Source of the DNA: Desulfovibrionaceae bacterium
Lineage (GTDB): Bacteria; Desulfobacterota; Desulfovibrionia; Desulfovibrionales; Desulfovibrionaceae
Assembly: GCA_028689675.1 (NCBI GenBank)
Contig: JAQVCS010000001.1
Location: 1-64,000 of the forward strand
DNA: 64,000 nucleotides
Direction: 5' to 3'
Positions 17,131 through 26,699 of this stretch are shown one piece after another. The notes under the pieces are model-generated. The model was not told the DNA's origin. It did no database searches and saw only the letters and a program-made list of their open reading frames with translations. The stretch's first letter is position 1, and each line of letters begins with the position of its first letter. Made by a program: the position numbers and the translations under genes.

Positions 17131-20100
17131 ATGCTTTGTTTTTCTTTACTTCGCCGTAGCCTGTGCTCTGCCCTTCTTGCCTGCCTGTGCGCTTTGCCCG
17201 CGCTGGCAGCACAGCCCATGCCCGCACGCCTCAGCAGCGCATCGCTTGCCGTCAGCGCTTGCATGGATTGGATGCTTGACCCCTCGGGCGCGCTGACAGT
17301 GGAAGAAATCATCAATATGCCCGAAAGCTTCAAGCCCCTTGGGCTTCAGCCCATGCCCCATGAAGCTGGCACGGTTTGGCTGCGTTTTACCATTCCCGCC
17401 ATGGCAAAAGGGGCAGAACACTCCAGCCCGCTTTTGCTTGATATTGGCTCAGTCTTGCCCGGCACGCCCACATTGTACAGCCCACAAGTGCAGCCGCAGC
17501 CTGAAAAACCCCTGTTAGAAAGCAAAAATAAAACAGAAAAAGAAACAAAGCCAGAAGCCAGCCCCCTGCTTTGGAACACTGTGCCCCCAGACCGCAACGG
17601 TATTTTTATGCTGCCCGAAGCACAAAGCAACCCGCAGCTTTGTTTTATCCGCCTAGAGGGTGCACCCGGCCCTTGGTTTAGCCCCACAGTGCGCACCCCG
17701 CACGATGCCGCCACAACCTTGGACAAATTTGCCTACCCCGCTGTGCTGGTGGCCTTGGGTATAGCGCTGCTGCTTTGCCTTTTGCGTGCGGCAAGCGAGC
17801 GCGGGCAATGGCGCTTATGGGCAGGCATGTATACCCTTGCCGCGCTGGGGCACGCGCTTACTGGCATACCCAGCACGCCAGCAGGGCATATACCCATGGA
17901 GCAGGCTGTGGCCTTGCTCTCGCCGGGGCTGGCTTTAATGCTTTTTGCCCATGTGGGGCGGCATGTTATGCAAACCAGCCGTCATTCCACCCTGCTTGAC
18001 AGCCAATATATTATTCTTTCGCTGCCCGGGGCGGCCTTGGTTATGCTGCCCTTGATCCCCGGTTTTGCTTGGCTTGTGCGCTATTTTCCGCTTTGGCCTG
18101 TGCTCACGCTGCTCTTACTGCCCTCCACTCTGGGGGCATGGCTTGCTGGCTTGGTGGGGGCGCGCCGTTTTCTGCTGGCCTGCCTGCTCCCGCCCATTGG
18201 TGTGGCGCTGAGCATGGCCTTGCCTGCCAGCCTGCTTGCCCCCGAAGTGCTGAGCACCCTACCCCTATGGGGCGTTGCCCTAAGCACCCTGATTATTGCG
18301 GGCACCAGCCGGCAAGAGCTACCGCATGCTGAAGCCCTTTCGCCGCAGACAACAAAATACCTTGATGATGCCCCCCTTTCTATGAAACCCACGGCCACGC
18401 AGGGTCTTTCTCTTACTCTGCCTCAAAGCGGTGAGCTCAACCTTGCTGCCCCCACACAAGCCATGCCCGAGCTTGCCCTGCCGCACACCAGCCCGCGCGC
18501 AGCAAGCCCGCAGCTTAATGAAGAAGAGCCCCTTGTTTTTAACCTGCAGCAAGTGCTGCGCGATGTGCACGACAAAGCCCTGCCCCTTGCCGCACCGCGC
18601 AATATAGGGCTTTCATGGTATATGCCCCCGCAAATGGGGCATTGGTACATTGGCTACCCACAAAGCCTGACCACCCTGCTGAGCAGCCTGCTTGAAAGCG
18701 CCATTGCTGCCACGCGGCAAGGCACTATTCAAATAGCCGCCCGCCGCATGCCCGACAGTGTGGATGCTGGGCTGCTGCTTTTTTCTGTGAATGACACAGG
18801 GGCTGGTGCCCCGCCAGCCGAGCGCCCCACCGAGGCCTTACTGCATGTGTGGGAAATGACCCGTGCCCGTAATGGTTTTTTGAATATGGAATCAAGCGAA
18901 ACGGGCACAAGCATTGCCTTTTCTATGCACTGCAAACCAGTGGAGCAAGAGGCCGCCAGCCCGCAGGCACCTGCCCTGCAAAACATTTTGCTTGTTGATG
19001 AAAGCCTGAGCAACAGGCAGTTGCTGCGCTATTTCTTGGAAAATATGCCCTATGCCCTGCACGAGGCGCGCACCCCAGCAGAAGCAGTTGCAAGCCAGCA
19101 GCAGCAAGCAGCGGCCTTGCTCATTTTTGATGGGCATACAGATGCGGCTCACTTGGCCGCCGCCGCACAGGAGATTCGCCACAATGAATATGTTCAGCAC
19201 CGCCCTGCCGCCCTGCTGCTGGCCATTACGGAAGATGAACACGCTTGGGAAATGCTGCATCATGCAGGCTTTACGCATGCCATGGCCAAACCGCTGACGC
19301 GCAAAGCCTTACGCAACACTGTGCAGGAGTTATTACCCATCAATGCCCAGCCTGCGGCCACCAAACAGGCCACGCATGCCCCAGCAGCAAGCCTGCTTCC
19401 TGATTTATCGCTGGAGGCAGAGCACAAGCCCAGCGCTTTTGAGGGGCTTATGCCGCAGCAGAACAAGTCCGCAGCAGAACACCAGCCTGCCGCAGAAGAA
19501 AAGCACAACTTGTCTGACACCGTGCGCACGCTTTTGGCACACGCACCTTTATGCATGGAAGCCCCCGCTGCCCAGCCTGCCCCATCTTTGGATTTGCACA
19601 TGGAGGAAACAAAGCCTGTGCCAAGCAATGAGGCAGAGCGCACAGCCCCAAGCCTGAAGGAGGATGCCCCCTTAAGCATGGGGGAGCCTGCCAGCCCCGC
19701 CGCAGAGGCCGCATCTGAATATCTGCCGCACCATGAAGCGTATGCTATGCCCGAAAAAGCTATGCAGGCAGAACCTGTTGCCCCACAGCACATTGCACAG
19801 CCGCAGACCGAGCAGGAAAAGCCCCAAGCTGTTGCAGCCCCCCTGCAAGATACACCTTTTGCCCCAGCGCAAGAGCGCCTTGCCAGCGAGCCAGCAGCAC
19901 AGTTTGTTGCAACACAAGCACAGCAAAGCGAACAAAACAAGCCTACCCATGTAGCGGCACAGCTACAGCATACTGAGGACGAAGAGCCCATATCTGCGCC
20001 AGCCACACAGCTGCGCAGCGCAGAAAAGGCTGGGGCTGTAGCCCCCCTGCGTAATGCTGGCTCCGAGCCCTATACAGGCTCTTATGTTTTTGATGAAGAC

Positions 20101-21357
20101 GCCCTGCGCGACCCCACTATTCGCCTGCTTATGCCCACGGCAGAAGACTTGGCACAGTTTGCCCCGCCTGCGCCACCGCAGGAAGAACCTGCACAGCCTG
20201 CCAGTGCTGTGGAAATGCCTGTAAAAATCAAGGCACAGCCCCCATTGCCGCAGCAGGTAGCCCAGAGCGAGGCAACAGAACAAGTGCACGCGGTAGCAGC
20301 CACGCCCGCAGCAGCACAGGCACAACCTGTACAGCCGCAGCCCCCTCTGGCAAGCCAGCCCTTGCCAGCCAGCGAGGCACAGCAAAGGGATAAAAACCTT
20401 GCTGATGTGGAACTAACTGTGCCCGTACAGCCCTTTGCCGCAAAGGAACCCAGCCCGTTGCATATGCCCAAGCCAGCGCCCAGACCCAGCCACGACCCCG
20501 TGGCGGCAGCGCTGGAAAGGGTACAGGCTTTATTGGGCAAACGCCGCAATGCCGTGCAGGAAGAAGCAGAAAAAAGCCTGCCAGAAACACAGAGCACGCC
20601 CACACTGCCACAGCAGGCTCGGGGCTTGGCTGCACCTGCACCCAGCATGCCCAAGCCAAACCAATCTGCTGTCTGCATGCCGCACACTACGCAAGAGCCT
20701 GTGCAAAGACAGGGCGCCCCCATACAGCCCAAGCCTGAAACGCAGCCCGTGCGCAATGATGCGCACACTGCGCCCGCGCAAACGCTGACTATACACAGTG
20801 CGCCTCTAGCCGCGCCCGCGCAAATACTGCCTGTACAGGAGGCGCCCCACGCGGCAGTAGCCTATACAGCCACGCTGCACAGTGAGGCTACACACAGTGC
20901 CCCCCAAGCTGTGCCAGTACAAAAAGCGTCTGTACACAGCGAAGCTGTCGCTATGCCTGTACGCAAGGCTTCTCAAGCCGCTTCTGTGCAATTTGAGCCC
21001 GTACACCCTGCACCTGCCCACAAAGCGCTCACGCAAGCGCCTTCTGTACAGGCAAGCCCCGCCCCTGAAGCCAGCACCCAGTTTGAAGATTCCGTTCGGG
21101 AAATGCTGGTGGCCATAGAAGCCGATATGCGTCTGATTCGTCAGGCTCTGGCTGCTGGCGATATGGCAAGCACGGGGCGGCATGCAGGCTTTATTGCCAA
21201 TAGTGCAGACAGGCATGGGCTGCGCGTGCTGGCACGCATGGCGCGCTGTGTTGAAAGTGCTGCCAAGGCTTTGGATGACGACGCCCTGCATAATTTATTG
21301 CCAGAGCTTGAAGCTGCGGTAGAACGCAACCGCATAGCCCTGACGCAAGCCAAATAA
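17131..21357 (+). CDS. Hybrid sensor with degenerate kinase core, receiver and HPt domains and a very long low-complexity linker
   Basis: 1408 residues. In order: signal peptide (1-27); periplasmic part (to about 195); six or seven membrane helices (200-393), an arrangement like 7TMR-DISM sensors; an HATPase-like domain (about 466-603); a receiver domain (about 615-734) with phosphoacceptor Asp667 in LLIFDGH and Lys in MAKPL; an Ala/Pro/Gln/Glu-rich linker (about 735-1315); and an HPt domain (1316-1408) with His1351 in GRHAGFIANSADRHG. No HisKA phosphoacceptor helix is found. The ATPase N-box Asn is Glu522 and the G2 box is eroded, although DTGAG at 555 remains. It may relay phosphate between REC and HPt without making it. 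ACGAGG precedes the start. Confidence 0.72.
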   Translation: MLCFSLLRRSLCSALLACLCALPALAAQPMPARLSSASLAVSACMDWMLDPSGALTVEEIINMPESFKPLGLQPMPHEAGTVWLRFTIPAMAKGAEHSSPLLLDIGSVLPGTPTLYSPQVQPQPEKPLLESKNKTEKETKPEASPLLWNTVPPDRNGIFMLPEAQSNPQLCFIRLEGAPGPWFSPTVRTPHDAATTLDKFAYPAVLVALGIALLLCLLRAASERGQWRLWAGMYTLAALGHALTGIPSTPAGHIPMEQAVALLSPGLALMLFAHVGRHVMQTSRHSTLLDSQYIILSLPGAALVMLPLIPGFAWLVRYFPLWPVLTLLLLPSTLGAWLAGLVGARRFLLACLLPPIGVALSMALPASLLAPEVLSTLPLWGVALSTLIIAGTSRQELPHAEALSPQTTKYLDDAPLSMKPTATQGLSLTLPQSGELNLAAPTQAMPELALPHTSPRAASPQLNEEEPLVFNLQQVLRDVHDKALPLAAPRNIGLSWYMPPQMGHWYIGYPQSLTTLLSSLLESAIAATRQGTIQIAARRMPDSVDAGLLLFSVNDTGAGAPPAERPTEALLHVWEMTRARNGFLNMESSETGTSIAFSMHCKPVEQEAASPQAPALQNILLVDESLSNRQLLRYFLENMPYALHEARTPAEAVASQQQQAAALLIFDGHTDAAHLAAAAQEIRHNEYVQHRPAALLLAITEDEHAWEMLHHAGFTHAMAKPLTRKALRNTVQELLPINAQPAATKQATHAPAASLLPDLSLEAEHKPSAFEGLMPQQNKSAAEHQPAAEEKHNLSDTVRTLLAHAPLCMEAPAAQPAPSLDLHMEETKPVPSNEAERTAPSLKEDAPLSMGEPASPAAEAASEYLPHHEAYAMPEKAMQAEPVAPQHIAQPQTEQEKPQAVAAPLQDTPFAPAQERLASEPAAQFVATQAQQSEQNKPTHVAAQLQHTEDEEPISAPATQLRSAEKAGAVAPLRNAGSEPYTGSYVFDEDALRDPTIRLLMPTAEDLAQFAPPAPPQEEPAQPASAVEMPVKIKAQPPLPQQVAQSEATEQVHAVAATPAAAQAQPVQPQPPLASQPLPASEAQQRDKNLADVELTVPVQPFAAKEPSPLHMPKPAPRPSHDPVAAALERVQALLGKRRNAVQEEAEKSLPETQSTPTLPQQARGLAAPAPSMPKPNQSAVCMPHTTQEPVQRQGAPIQPKPETQPVRNDAHTAPAQTLTIHSAPLAAPAQILPVQEAPHAAVAYTATLHSEATHSAPQAVPVQKASVHSEAVAMPVRKASQAASVQFEPVHPAPAHKALTQAPSVQASPAPEASTQFEDSVREMLVAIEADMRLIRQALAAGDMASTGRHAGFIANSADRHGLRVLARMARCVESAAKALDDDALHNLLPELEAAVERNRIALTQAK

Positions 21358-21364
21358 GAACATG

Positions 21365-21402
21365 AAGGCGGCAGCAGAGCATTGTGCTGCCGCCTTTGCG
21401 TT
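21365..21402 (+). terminator. Rho-independent terminator of the hybrid sensor gene
   Basis: A 12-bp perfect stem (21365-21376 with 21385-21396) with an 8-base loop, followed by a short T-rich tail. It begins eight bases after the stop codon. Confidence 0.75.
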
Positions 21403-21648
21403 CTGTCTGCCCAAGGCCACAGAAGTAATAAACGCTGCTATCTTTAGATACTTTGCCACTGCCAAGAGGCGCTGGCTTTATAGTAAAGGCCAGCAGCGCA
21501 CAGCACCCTATCTTATGCAGGCAGCTCTGCCTGTGCCTTTCTGCGCTGTGCCTTTTCCTTACTTGCCCAGCCCAGCTTGTGCATGCTAAAAAGGTTGTAA
21601 CAAAGACAGGCTGCTCTGTATTTTCTGCATAGAGTATGAGGGGGAATA

Positions 21649-22398
21649 ATGAAAATTACGCTTCTTGTCGGGCTGCTGCTTGTGTGCAGCGTGCTTATGC
21701 TGCTGCTTGGTGGCTGCAAAGGGCGCACCCGCGGCATGAATGGGCAAACTTTTGTGGCCGATGCCCGCCCAGCGCTGGCCATAAGCCCAGCGGCCAGCCT
21801 GACCCTGTGGGCAGATGGCTGGTGCGATGTTGCCCCAGCAAGCCAAAGCACAGAAAAAGCCTCGGCCAAGCTGTGGTTTGCCCTGTATGATAGCGAAGCT
21901 ACTGCCCCGCAACAGGGGCGCTTGGTGGTGCTGATGGGCGAAGGGCAAGGCAAATGGCTGTGGAACGCCCAGCCACAGCCCTTGGGGAAGGAATTGCATT
22001 CCAGCACAACAGAAATAAAAAATCAGGCATGGCACAGAAGCACCTTGCTGCTTGCCCCAGAGCAAGACCCTTGGGCACAAGCATGGGGCACAACATGGGC
22101 AGAAGGGGCACTGGTCAAGCGCAGTAGCCTGCTGTTTATGAACCGCCAAACCCTGCTTGTTGTGGAATACCGCGAGCCATTGCCGCGCCAAAGCCTGCCC
22201 GTGGCTGATGATGCCCCCTATCTGGCAGCCTTTGATGCCCGTGCAGAGCGCATGTTCAGCCTTGCGCGCGCTGACCAAGGCGCAAGCATACCTACTGTTA
22301 CGCGCAAGCTTGAGCCAGCCCCAAAGCAGCTTTCACGCGCCTTGCTGGCTCGCTGGGTGGGCGGCATGCACATTCAGGGTGCTATGCCAAGCAATTAG
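21649..22398 (+). CDS. Putative outer-membrane or periplasmic lipoprotein (DUF4851-like)
   Basis: 249 residues. A lipoprotein signal peptide ends in LLLGGC, so Cys23 would be lipidated. The mature part has no catalytic motif. It resembles small lipoproteins of Desulfovibrio annotated as DUF4851, an assignment made from memory of the family's style and therefore tentative. A GAGGGGG ribosome-binding site precedes the ATG. It stands alone between the sensor terminator and the universal stress gene. Function unknown. Confidence 0.65.
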   Translation: MKITLLVGLLLVCSVLMLLLGGCKGRTRGMNGQTFVADARPALAISPAASLTLWADGWCDVAPASQSTEKASAKLWFALYDSEATAPQQGRLVVLMGEGQGKWLWNAQPQPLGKELHSSTTEIKNQAWHRSTLLLAPEQDPWAQAWGTTWAEGALVKRSSLLFMNRQTLLVVEYREPLPRQSLPVADDAPYLAAFDARAERMFSLARADQGASIPTVTRKLEPAPKQLSRALLARWVGGMHIQGAMPSN

Positions 22399-22595
22399 CC
22401 GCCTTGCAAAAGCATGCCAAGCATGCCATGATGGCTTTGTTGCGCAGGTGCGCTGCGCCATTGTGTTTATTGGTAAAGTTTTACCCACATGCCTTTTTCC
22501 CCTTTGTCGTTTTTGGGTAAAAATGCGTGGGCTGCCTTCTTTCAGCACAGGGAAGGTTTCGGTTTTGGATGTTTCAGACCATAAAGGAATTTTTG

Positions 22596-23021
22596 ATGAG
22601 TTATAAAAAAATTCTTCTGCCTGTTGCGGGCACTTGTCACCAAAAACGTGCCACCAAGGCTTTGGCACATGCCTTGCGCCTGAACCCCGAGCACATTGTT
22701 GTGCTGCACGCTATAGACCCCCTGCCCAAGGTGGTGGGCGGCACTGCGCATGCTGAAATGCTGCGTGAAGCCAATGCAGAAGCTCTTACCCGCCTCGCCC
22801 CTCTGGTCAACAGCATTGAAGCCGCCAAGGTAAGCTACAGCGTGCACGTTATGGAAGGCACCCCTGCCGACACCATTATTAAAGCCGCCCATGAGGAAGA
22901 GTGTGATATTATTGTCATGTTCACCGACGGGCGCGATGATTTAGAAGACCTGCTGATTGGCAGCATTACCGAGCGCGTGCTGCGCAATACCGACTTGCCC
23001 TTGCTAGCTGTGCGTAAATAG
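22596..23021 (+). CDS. Universal stress protein, UspA family
   Basis: 141 residues, a single Usp domain. It has the N-terminal KKILLPVAGT strand, the middle CDIIVMFTDGRDD segment, and the ATP-binding loop continuing LLIGSITERVLRNTDLPLLAV, close to the G-2x-G-9x-GS/T pattern of ATP-binding members. Such proteins help survival under starvation or redox stress. AAAGGAA precedes the ATG at 22596. It is monocistronic with its own terminator. Confidence 0.88.
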   Translation: MSYKKILLPVAGTCHQKRATKALAHALRLNPEHIVVLHAIDPLPKVVGGTAHAEMLREANAEALTRLAPLVNSIEAAKVSYSVHVMEGTPADTIIKAAHEEECDIIVMFTDGRDDLEDLLIGSITERVLRNTDLPLLAVRK

Positions 23022-23043
23022 CGGCCTCTTTTTTTCGGCTTTG

Positions 23044-23074
23044 AGCGGATTGTTGCAAAGCAATCCGCTTTTTT
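23044..23074 (+). terminator. Rho-independent terminator of the universal stress gene
   Basis: A 9-bp perfect stem AGCGGATTG/CAATCCGCT with an 8-base loop followed by six T residues, 23 bases after the stop codon. Confidence 0.92.
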
Positions 23075-23157
23075 ATCAGCTTGACCGCAGTACACGCTAA
23101 TGATATTATTTATCAATAATCAAGAGTACACGGGGCTCTCCCATGCTGGGCTGTGCT

Positions 23158-23200
23158 TTGTGAGCACAATCACTGCACTGCTGCGCAATTGCGTTATACT
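23158..23200 (+). promoter_or_regulatory. Probable ahbC promoter with a CRP/FNR- or Rex-like site
   Basis: TATACT (23195-23200, preceded by GT) is a good -10, but no -35 hexamer is visible. Instead TTGTGAGCACAATCACTG (23158-23175) covers the -35 region. It fits TGTGA-N6-TCACA with one mismatch, and its centre is about 40 bases before the expected transcription start. That is the position used by class II CRP/FNR-type activators. It also matches a Rex site at 10 of 12 positions, so repression is possible too. Confidence 0.5.
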
Positions 23201-23278
23201 GTTTGAGCAGCTCCCCCAAAGCCTGTGCCACAGGGGCAACACAAAAACATTCCTTCTTTTCTTACGGAGAACAGAACC

Positions 23279-24457
23279 ATGATAGGCATTTCCAAATTAT
23301 ATTGCGGGCAGGTCGAGGCTTCCGATGCCCTGCGCTACGGGCGTGAATCTGGCCAGCTTCCTTCCCATTTATTGCAATTTTCAAAAGATAAAAAGCCCGT
23401 CATTGTCTGGAACATGACCCGCCGCTGCAATTTGAAATGCGTACATTGCTATGCACAAGCCCTTGAGCAGGAAGGAAAAGACCAGATTTCTACCGAACAG
23501 GGCAAAGCCATGATCAATGACCTTGCCGCCTATGGCGCGCCTGTTATGCTTTTTTCAGGCGGCGAACCCCTTGTGCGACAAGACTTGGTTGAGCTTGCTA
23601 AGCATGCCACTGAAAAAGGTATGCGCGCCGTTATTTCCACCAATGGCACACTGATAACCAAAGAAAAAGCTAAAGAATTAAAAGAAGTTGGCCTTTCGTA
23701 TGTGGGCATTTCGCTTGACGGTATGGAAGAGATTCACGACAAATTCCGCGGCGTGCCCGGTGCTTTCAAAAAAGCCCTGCAAGGCATTGAAAACTGTCAG
23801 GCAGAAGGCCTGAAAGTGGGAATGCGCTTTACTATCAACAAGCGTAATGCTGCTGAAATTCCCGGTATTTTCCAATTGCTGCGCGATTTGGAAGTGCCAC
23901 GCGCCTGTTTTTACCATTTGGTGTATTCTGGCCGCGGCTCTGAGCTGATTAAAGAAGACCTTGACCATGCAGAAACCCGCGCCGTTCTTGACCTGATTAT
24001 GGATGAAACCCGCGCTTGCTTTGATGCTGGGCAGCCCAAAGAAATTTTAACCGTTGATAACCATGCCGACGGCCCGTATGTGTGGGAACGTCTGCGCCGT
24101 GAAGACCCCAAGCGCGCCGAAGAAGTGCTGCAATTGCTGCAATTTAACGAAGGCAACAACAGCGGCCGCGGCATTGGCTGTATTTCGTGGGATGGTCAGG
24201 TGCATGCAGACCAATTCTGGCGCAATCACACCTTTGGCAATGTGCTCGAGCGCCCCTTCTCGCAAATTTGGGATGACCCCTCCATTGAGCTGCTGCATAA
24301 GCTCAAGGACAAAAAAGCCCATGTGGGCGGCCGCTGCGCCACCTGCAAATATCTTTCCATTTGTGGCGGCAACTTCCGCGCCCGCGCCGAAGCCTATTAT
24401 GGCGATATTTGGGCACAAGACCCTGCCTGCTACCTTACCGATGACGAAATAAAATAA
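23279..24457 (+). CDS. ahbC: AhbC, radical SAM enzyme making Fe-coproporphyrin III from didecarboxysiroheme
   Basis: 392 residues. In the siroheme-dependent heme pathway of sulfate reducers and archaea, AhbC removes two acetate side chains from 12,18-didecarboxysiroheme. The radical SAM site is C50-x3-C54-x2-C57 (CNLKCVHC), followed by FSGGEPL. A C-terminal cysteine group (CATCKYLSICGG, about 353-364) fits a SPASM-type auxiliary cluster. The start at 23279 has GGAGA nine bases upstream. hemB and ahbD follow, the order found in Desulfovibrio, which separates it from other SPASM proteins. Confidence 0.92.
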   Translation: MIGISKLYCGQVEASDALRYGRESGQLPSHLLQFSKDKKPVIVWNMTRRCNLKCVHCYAQALEQEGKDQISTEQGKAMINDLAAYGAPVMLFSGGEPLVRQDLVELAKHATEKGMRAVISTNGTLITKEKAKELKEVGLSYVGISLDGMEEIHDKFRGVPGAFKKALQGIENCQAEGLKVGMRFTINKRNAAEIPGIFQLLRDLEVPRACFYHLVYSGRGSELIKEDLDHAETRAVLDLIMDETRACFDAGQPKEILTVDNHADGPYVWERLRREDPKRAEEVLQLLQFNEGNNSGRGIGCISWDGQVHADQFWRNHTFGNVLERPFSQIWDDPSIELLHKLKDKKAHVGGRCATCKYLSICGGNFRARAEAYYGDIWAQDPACYLTDDEIK

Positions 24458-24525
24458 TTCTGACACAGGGGCGGGAAGGCTATATGCCCTACCCGCCCTG
24501 CTTGCGCCAGCCTTTGGAGGCTACT

Positions 24526-25518
24526 ATGAATAGCGTTTTTTTTAGAGGTCGCCGCCTGCGCAGCACCCCCACCCTGCGCGCCCTTGTGCGCGAAACCCCT
24601 GCCGTCACAGCCAGCGATTTAATTATGCCCTATTTTGTGGTGGAAACAGAAGACACCACCCTGTGTAAAGAAATTGGTGCTATGCCAGGGCAATATCAAC
24701 TTTCTTTGCAAAGCCTGAAAGAAAAAGTGGGCGCTGCTGTGGCTACTGGTTTGCAGGCCGTTATTTTATTTGGCATTCCAGCAAAAAAAGACCCCATTGC
24801 CAGCGAGGCCTACAACCCCAATGGCATAGTGCAAATGGCCGTACGCATGCTCAAGGCCGAATTTCCTCAGCTTTTTGTTATTACCGATGTGTGCTTATGC
24901 GAATATACCTCGCATGGGCATTGCGGCATGTTGCAGCCCACGGGCGAAGTGCACAATGACAGCACCCTTGAGCTGCTGGCCAAAACAGCCCTGAGCCATG
25001 CCCGTGCTGGCGCAGACATGGTTGCCCCTTCAGACATGATGGACGGCCGCGTGGCTGCCATTCGTGCGGCGCTTGATGAAGGCGGCTATATCAACACGCC
25101 CATTATGTCCTATGCCGTAAAATATGCTTCGGCTTTTTATGGCCCCTTCCGAGAGGCGGCAGAATCTGCCCCTGCCTGCGGCGACCGCAAAGCCTACCAA
25201 ATGGACCCAGCCAATGCCCGCGAAGCCATGCGCGAAGCACAGGCCGATATTGAAGAGGGCGCAGATTGCCTTATTGTCAAACCTGCTGGCCCCTATCAAG
25301 ATATTATCCGCCAAGTATATGACAATTTTGATTTGCCCGTATGCGCCTATCAGGTAAGCGGTGAATATTCCATGATTAAAGCCGCAGGTATCAATGGCTG
25401 GATCAATGAAGAAGCTGTGATTATGGAATCGCTGGTGGGTATAAAACGCGCTGGCGCAAAGCTGATTATCACCTACTTTACAGAAGAACTCCTCGCCAAA
25501 GGTTTGGTGCGCCCATGA
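24526..25518 (+). CDS. hemB: Delta-aminolevulinic acid dehydratase (porphobilinogen synthase)
   Basis: 330 residues. It condenses two aminolevulinates into porphobilinogen, the shared precursor of siroheme, heme and cobamides. The catalytic lysines are Lys199 (SYAVKYAS) and Lys252 (LIVKPAGPY). DVCLCEYTSHGHCG contains C123, C125 and C133, the three-cysteine zinc site, so this is the zinc-dependent type. TTGGAGG lies upstream of the ATG at 24526. It is 68 bases downstream of ahbC, and its stop overlaps the ahbD start. Confidence 0.95.
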   Translation: MNSVFFRGRRLRSTPTLRALVRETPAVTASDLIMPYFVVETEDTTLCKEIGAMPGQYQLSLQSLKEKVGAAVATGLQAVILFGIPAKKDPIASEAYNPNGIVQMAVRMLKAEFPQLFVITDVCLCEYTSHGHCGMLQPTGEVHNDSTLELLAKTALSHARAGADMVAPSDMMDGRVAAIRAALDEGGYINTPIMSYAVKYASAFYGPFREAAESAPACGDRKAYQMDPANAREAMREAQADIEEGADCLIVKPAGPYQDIIRQVYDNFDLPVCAYQVSGEYSMIKAAGINGWINEEAVIMESLVGIKRAGAKLIITYFTEELLAKGLVRP

Positions 25519-26693
25519 TGCAGCACCCACAAGCAGAACAAGCCCAAGACCCTATGCAGGCACATGCTCACGCTGGGCATGGCCACCCTGCTGGCGCGCA
25601 CCCTGCGGGCATGGGTGGCGGTGCGCGTACCCTGCCAGACGGCAGCCCTGTGTGCAAGCTGATTGCATGGGAAGTGACACGCTCATGCAACCTTGCCTGT
25701 AAGCATTGCCGTGCCGAAGCCCATTGCGAGCCCTATGAGGGCGAGCTGAGCACAGAGGCCGCAAAGGCGCTTATTGATACCTTTCCCGAAGTGGGCAAGC
25801 CTATCATTATTTTTACAGGCGGCGAACCCATGATGCGCCCCGATGTGTATGAGTTGATACACTATGCGCACGGCAAAGGCCTGCCCTGCGCCTTTGCCAC
25901 CAATGGCACGCTTATCACAGCCGACATGGCCAAGCGCATCAAGGCAGCAGGCGTAGAGCGCTGTTCTATTTCCATAGACGGTGCCGATGCCGCCAGCCAC
26001 GATGCCTTTCGTGGGCTGCCGGGGGCTTTTGCAGACTCTATGCGCGGCATAGAATTTCTGAAGGCCGAGGGCATTCCCTTTCAAATCAACACCACGGTAA
26101 CGCGCAATAATCTGCATAGCTTCAAAGATATTTTCAACCTGTGCCAGCGCATTGGTGCAGCGGCATGGCATATCTTTTTGCTGGTGCCCATGGGGCGCGG
26201 CTCGGGGCTGGCAGACCAAGTTATTTCTGCTCAGGAATATGAAGACGTGCTGCATTGGCTGTATGATTTCCGCAAAACCACATCCATGCACCTCAAGGCC
26301 ACCTGTGCCCCGCATTATTACCGCATTATGCGCCAAAAAGCCCACGAGGAAGGCATTTCTGTCACGCCAGAAACCTTTGGTATGGATGCCCTCACCCGCG
26401 GCTGTTTGGGCGGCACAGGTTTTTGCTTTATCAGCCATGTGGGGCAGGTGCAGCCCTGCGGCTATTTAGAGCTTGATTGCGGCAATGTAAAAAACACGCC
26501 CTTTCCCGAAATTTGGAAAAAGAGCACATACTTTCAGCAATTCCGCCATCAGGAAGAATATAAAGGCAAGTGCGGTGTGTGCGAATATCACAAGGTGTGC
26601 GGCGGCTGCCGCGCCCGTGCCCACAGTATGCACGGCAACCACATGGGCGAAGAACCCCTGTGCACCTATATTCCTAAAAAAATGAAAGCCTAA
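25515..26693 (+). CDS. ahbD: AhbD, radical SAM heme synthase
   Basis: 392 residues. AhbD oxidatively decarboxylates the two propionates of Fe-coproporphyrin III to vinyl groups, giving heme b. The radical SAM cysteines are C58-x3-C62-x2-C65 (CNLACKHC), followed by FTGGEPM. C-terminal cysteines (CGVCEYHKVCGGCRAR) provide the auxiliary cluster site. The first 36 residues are an unusual His/Ala/Gly-rich tail (HAHAGHGHPAGAHPAG), possibly metal-binding and outside the catalytic fold. The start overlaps the hemB stop by four bases (ATGA), so the two are translationally coupled. A second ATG follows immediately. Confidence 0.92.
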   Translation: MMQHPQAEQAQDPMQAHAHAGHGHPAGAHPAGMGGGARTLPDGSPVCKLIAWEVTRSCNLACKHCRAEAHCEPYEGELSTEAAKALIDTFPEVGKPIIIFTGGEPMMRPDVYELIHYAHGKGLPCAFATNGTLITADMAKRIKAAGVERCSISIDGADAASHDAFRGLPGAFADSMRGIEFLKAEGIPFQINTTVTRNNLHSFKDIFNLCQRIGAAAWHIFLLVPMGRGSGLADQVISAQEYEDVLHWLYDFRKTTSMHLKATCAPHYYRIMRQKAHEEGISVTPETFGMDALTRGCLGGTGFCFISHVGQVQPCGYLELDCGNVKNTPFPEIWKKSTYFQQFRHQEEYKGKCGVCEYHKVCGGCRARAHSMHGNHMGEEPLCTYIPKKMKA

Positions 26694-26699
26694 CAGCCG

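Noticed and set aside
23158..23175. Naming one specific regulator for the ahbC operator
   Set aside because: The bases fit both Rex and CRP/FNR-type sites, so no single assignment is supported.
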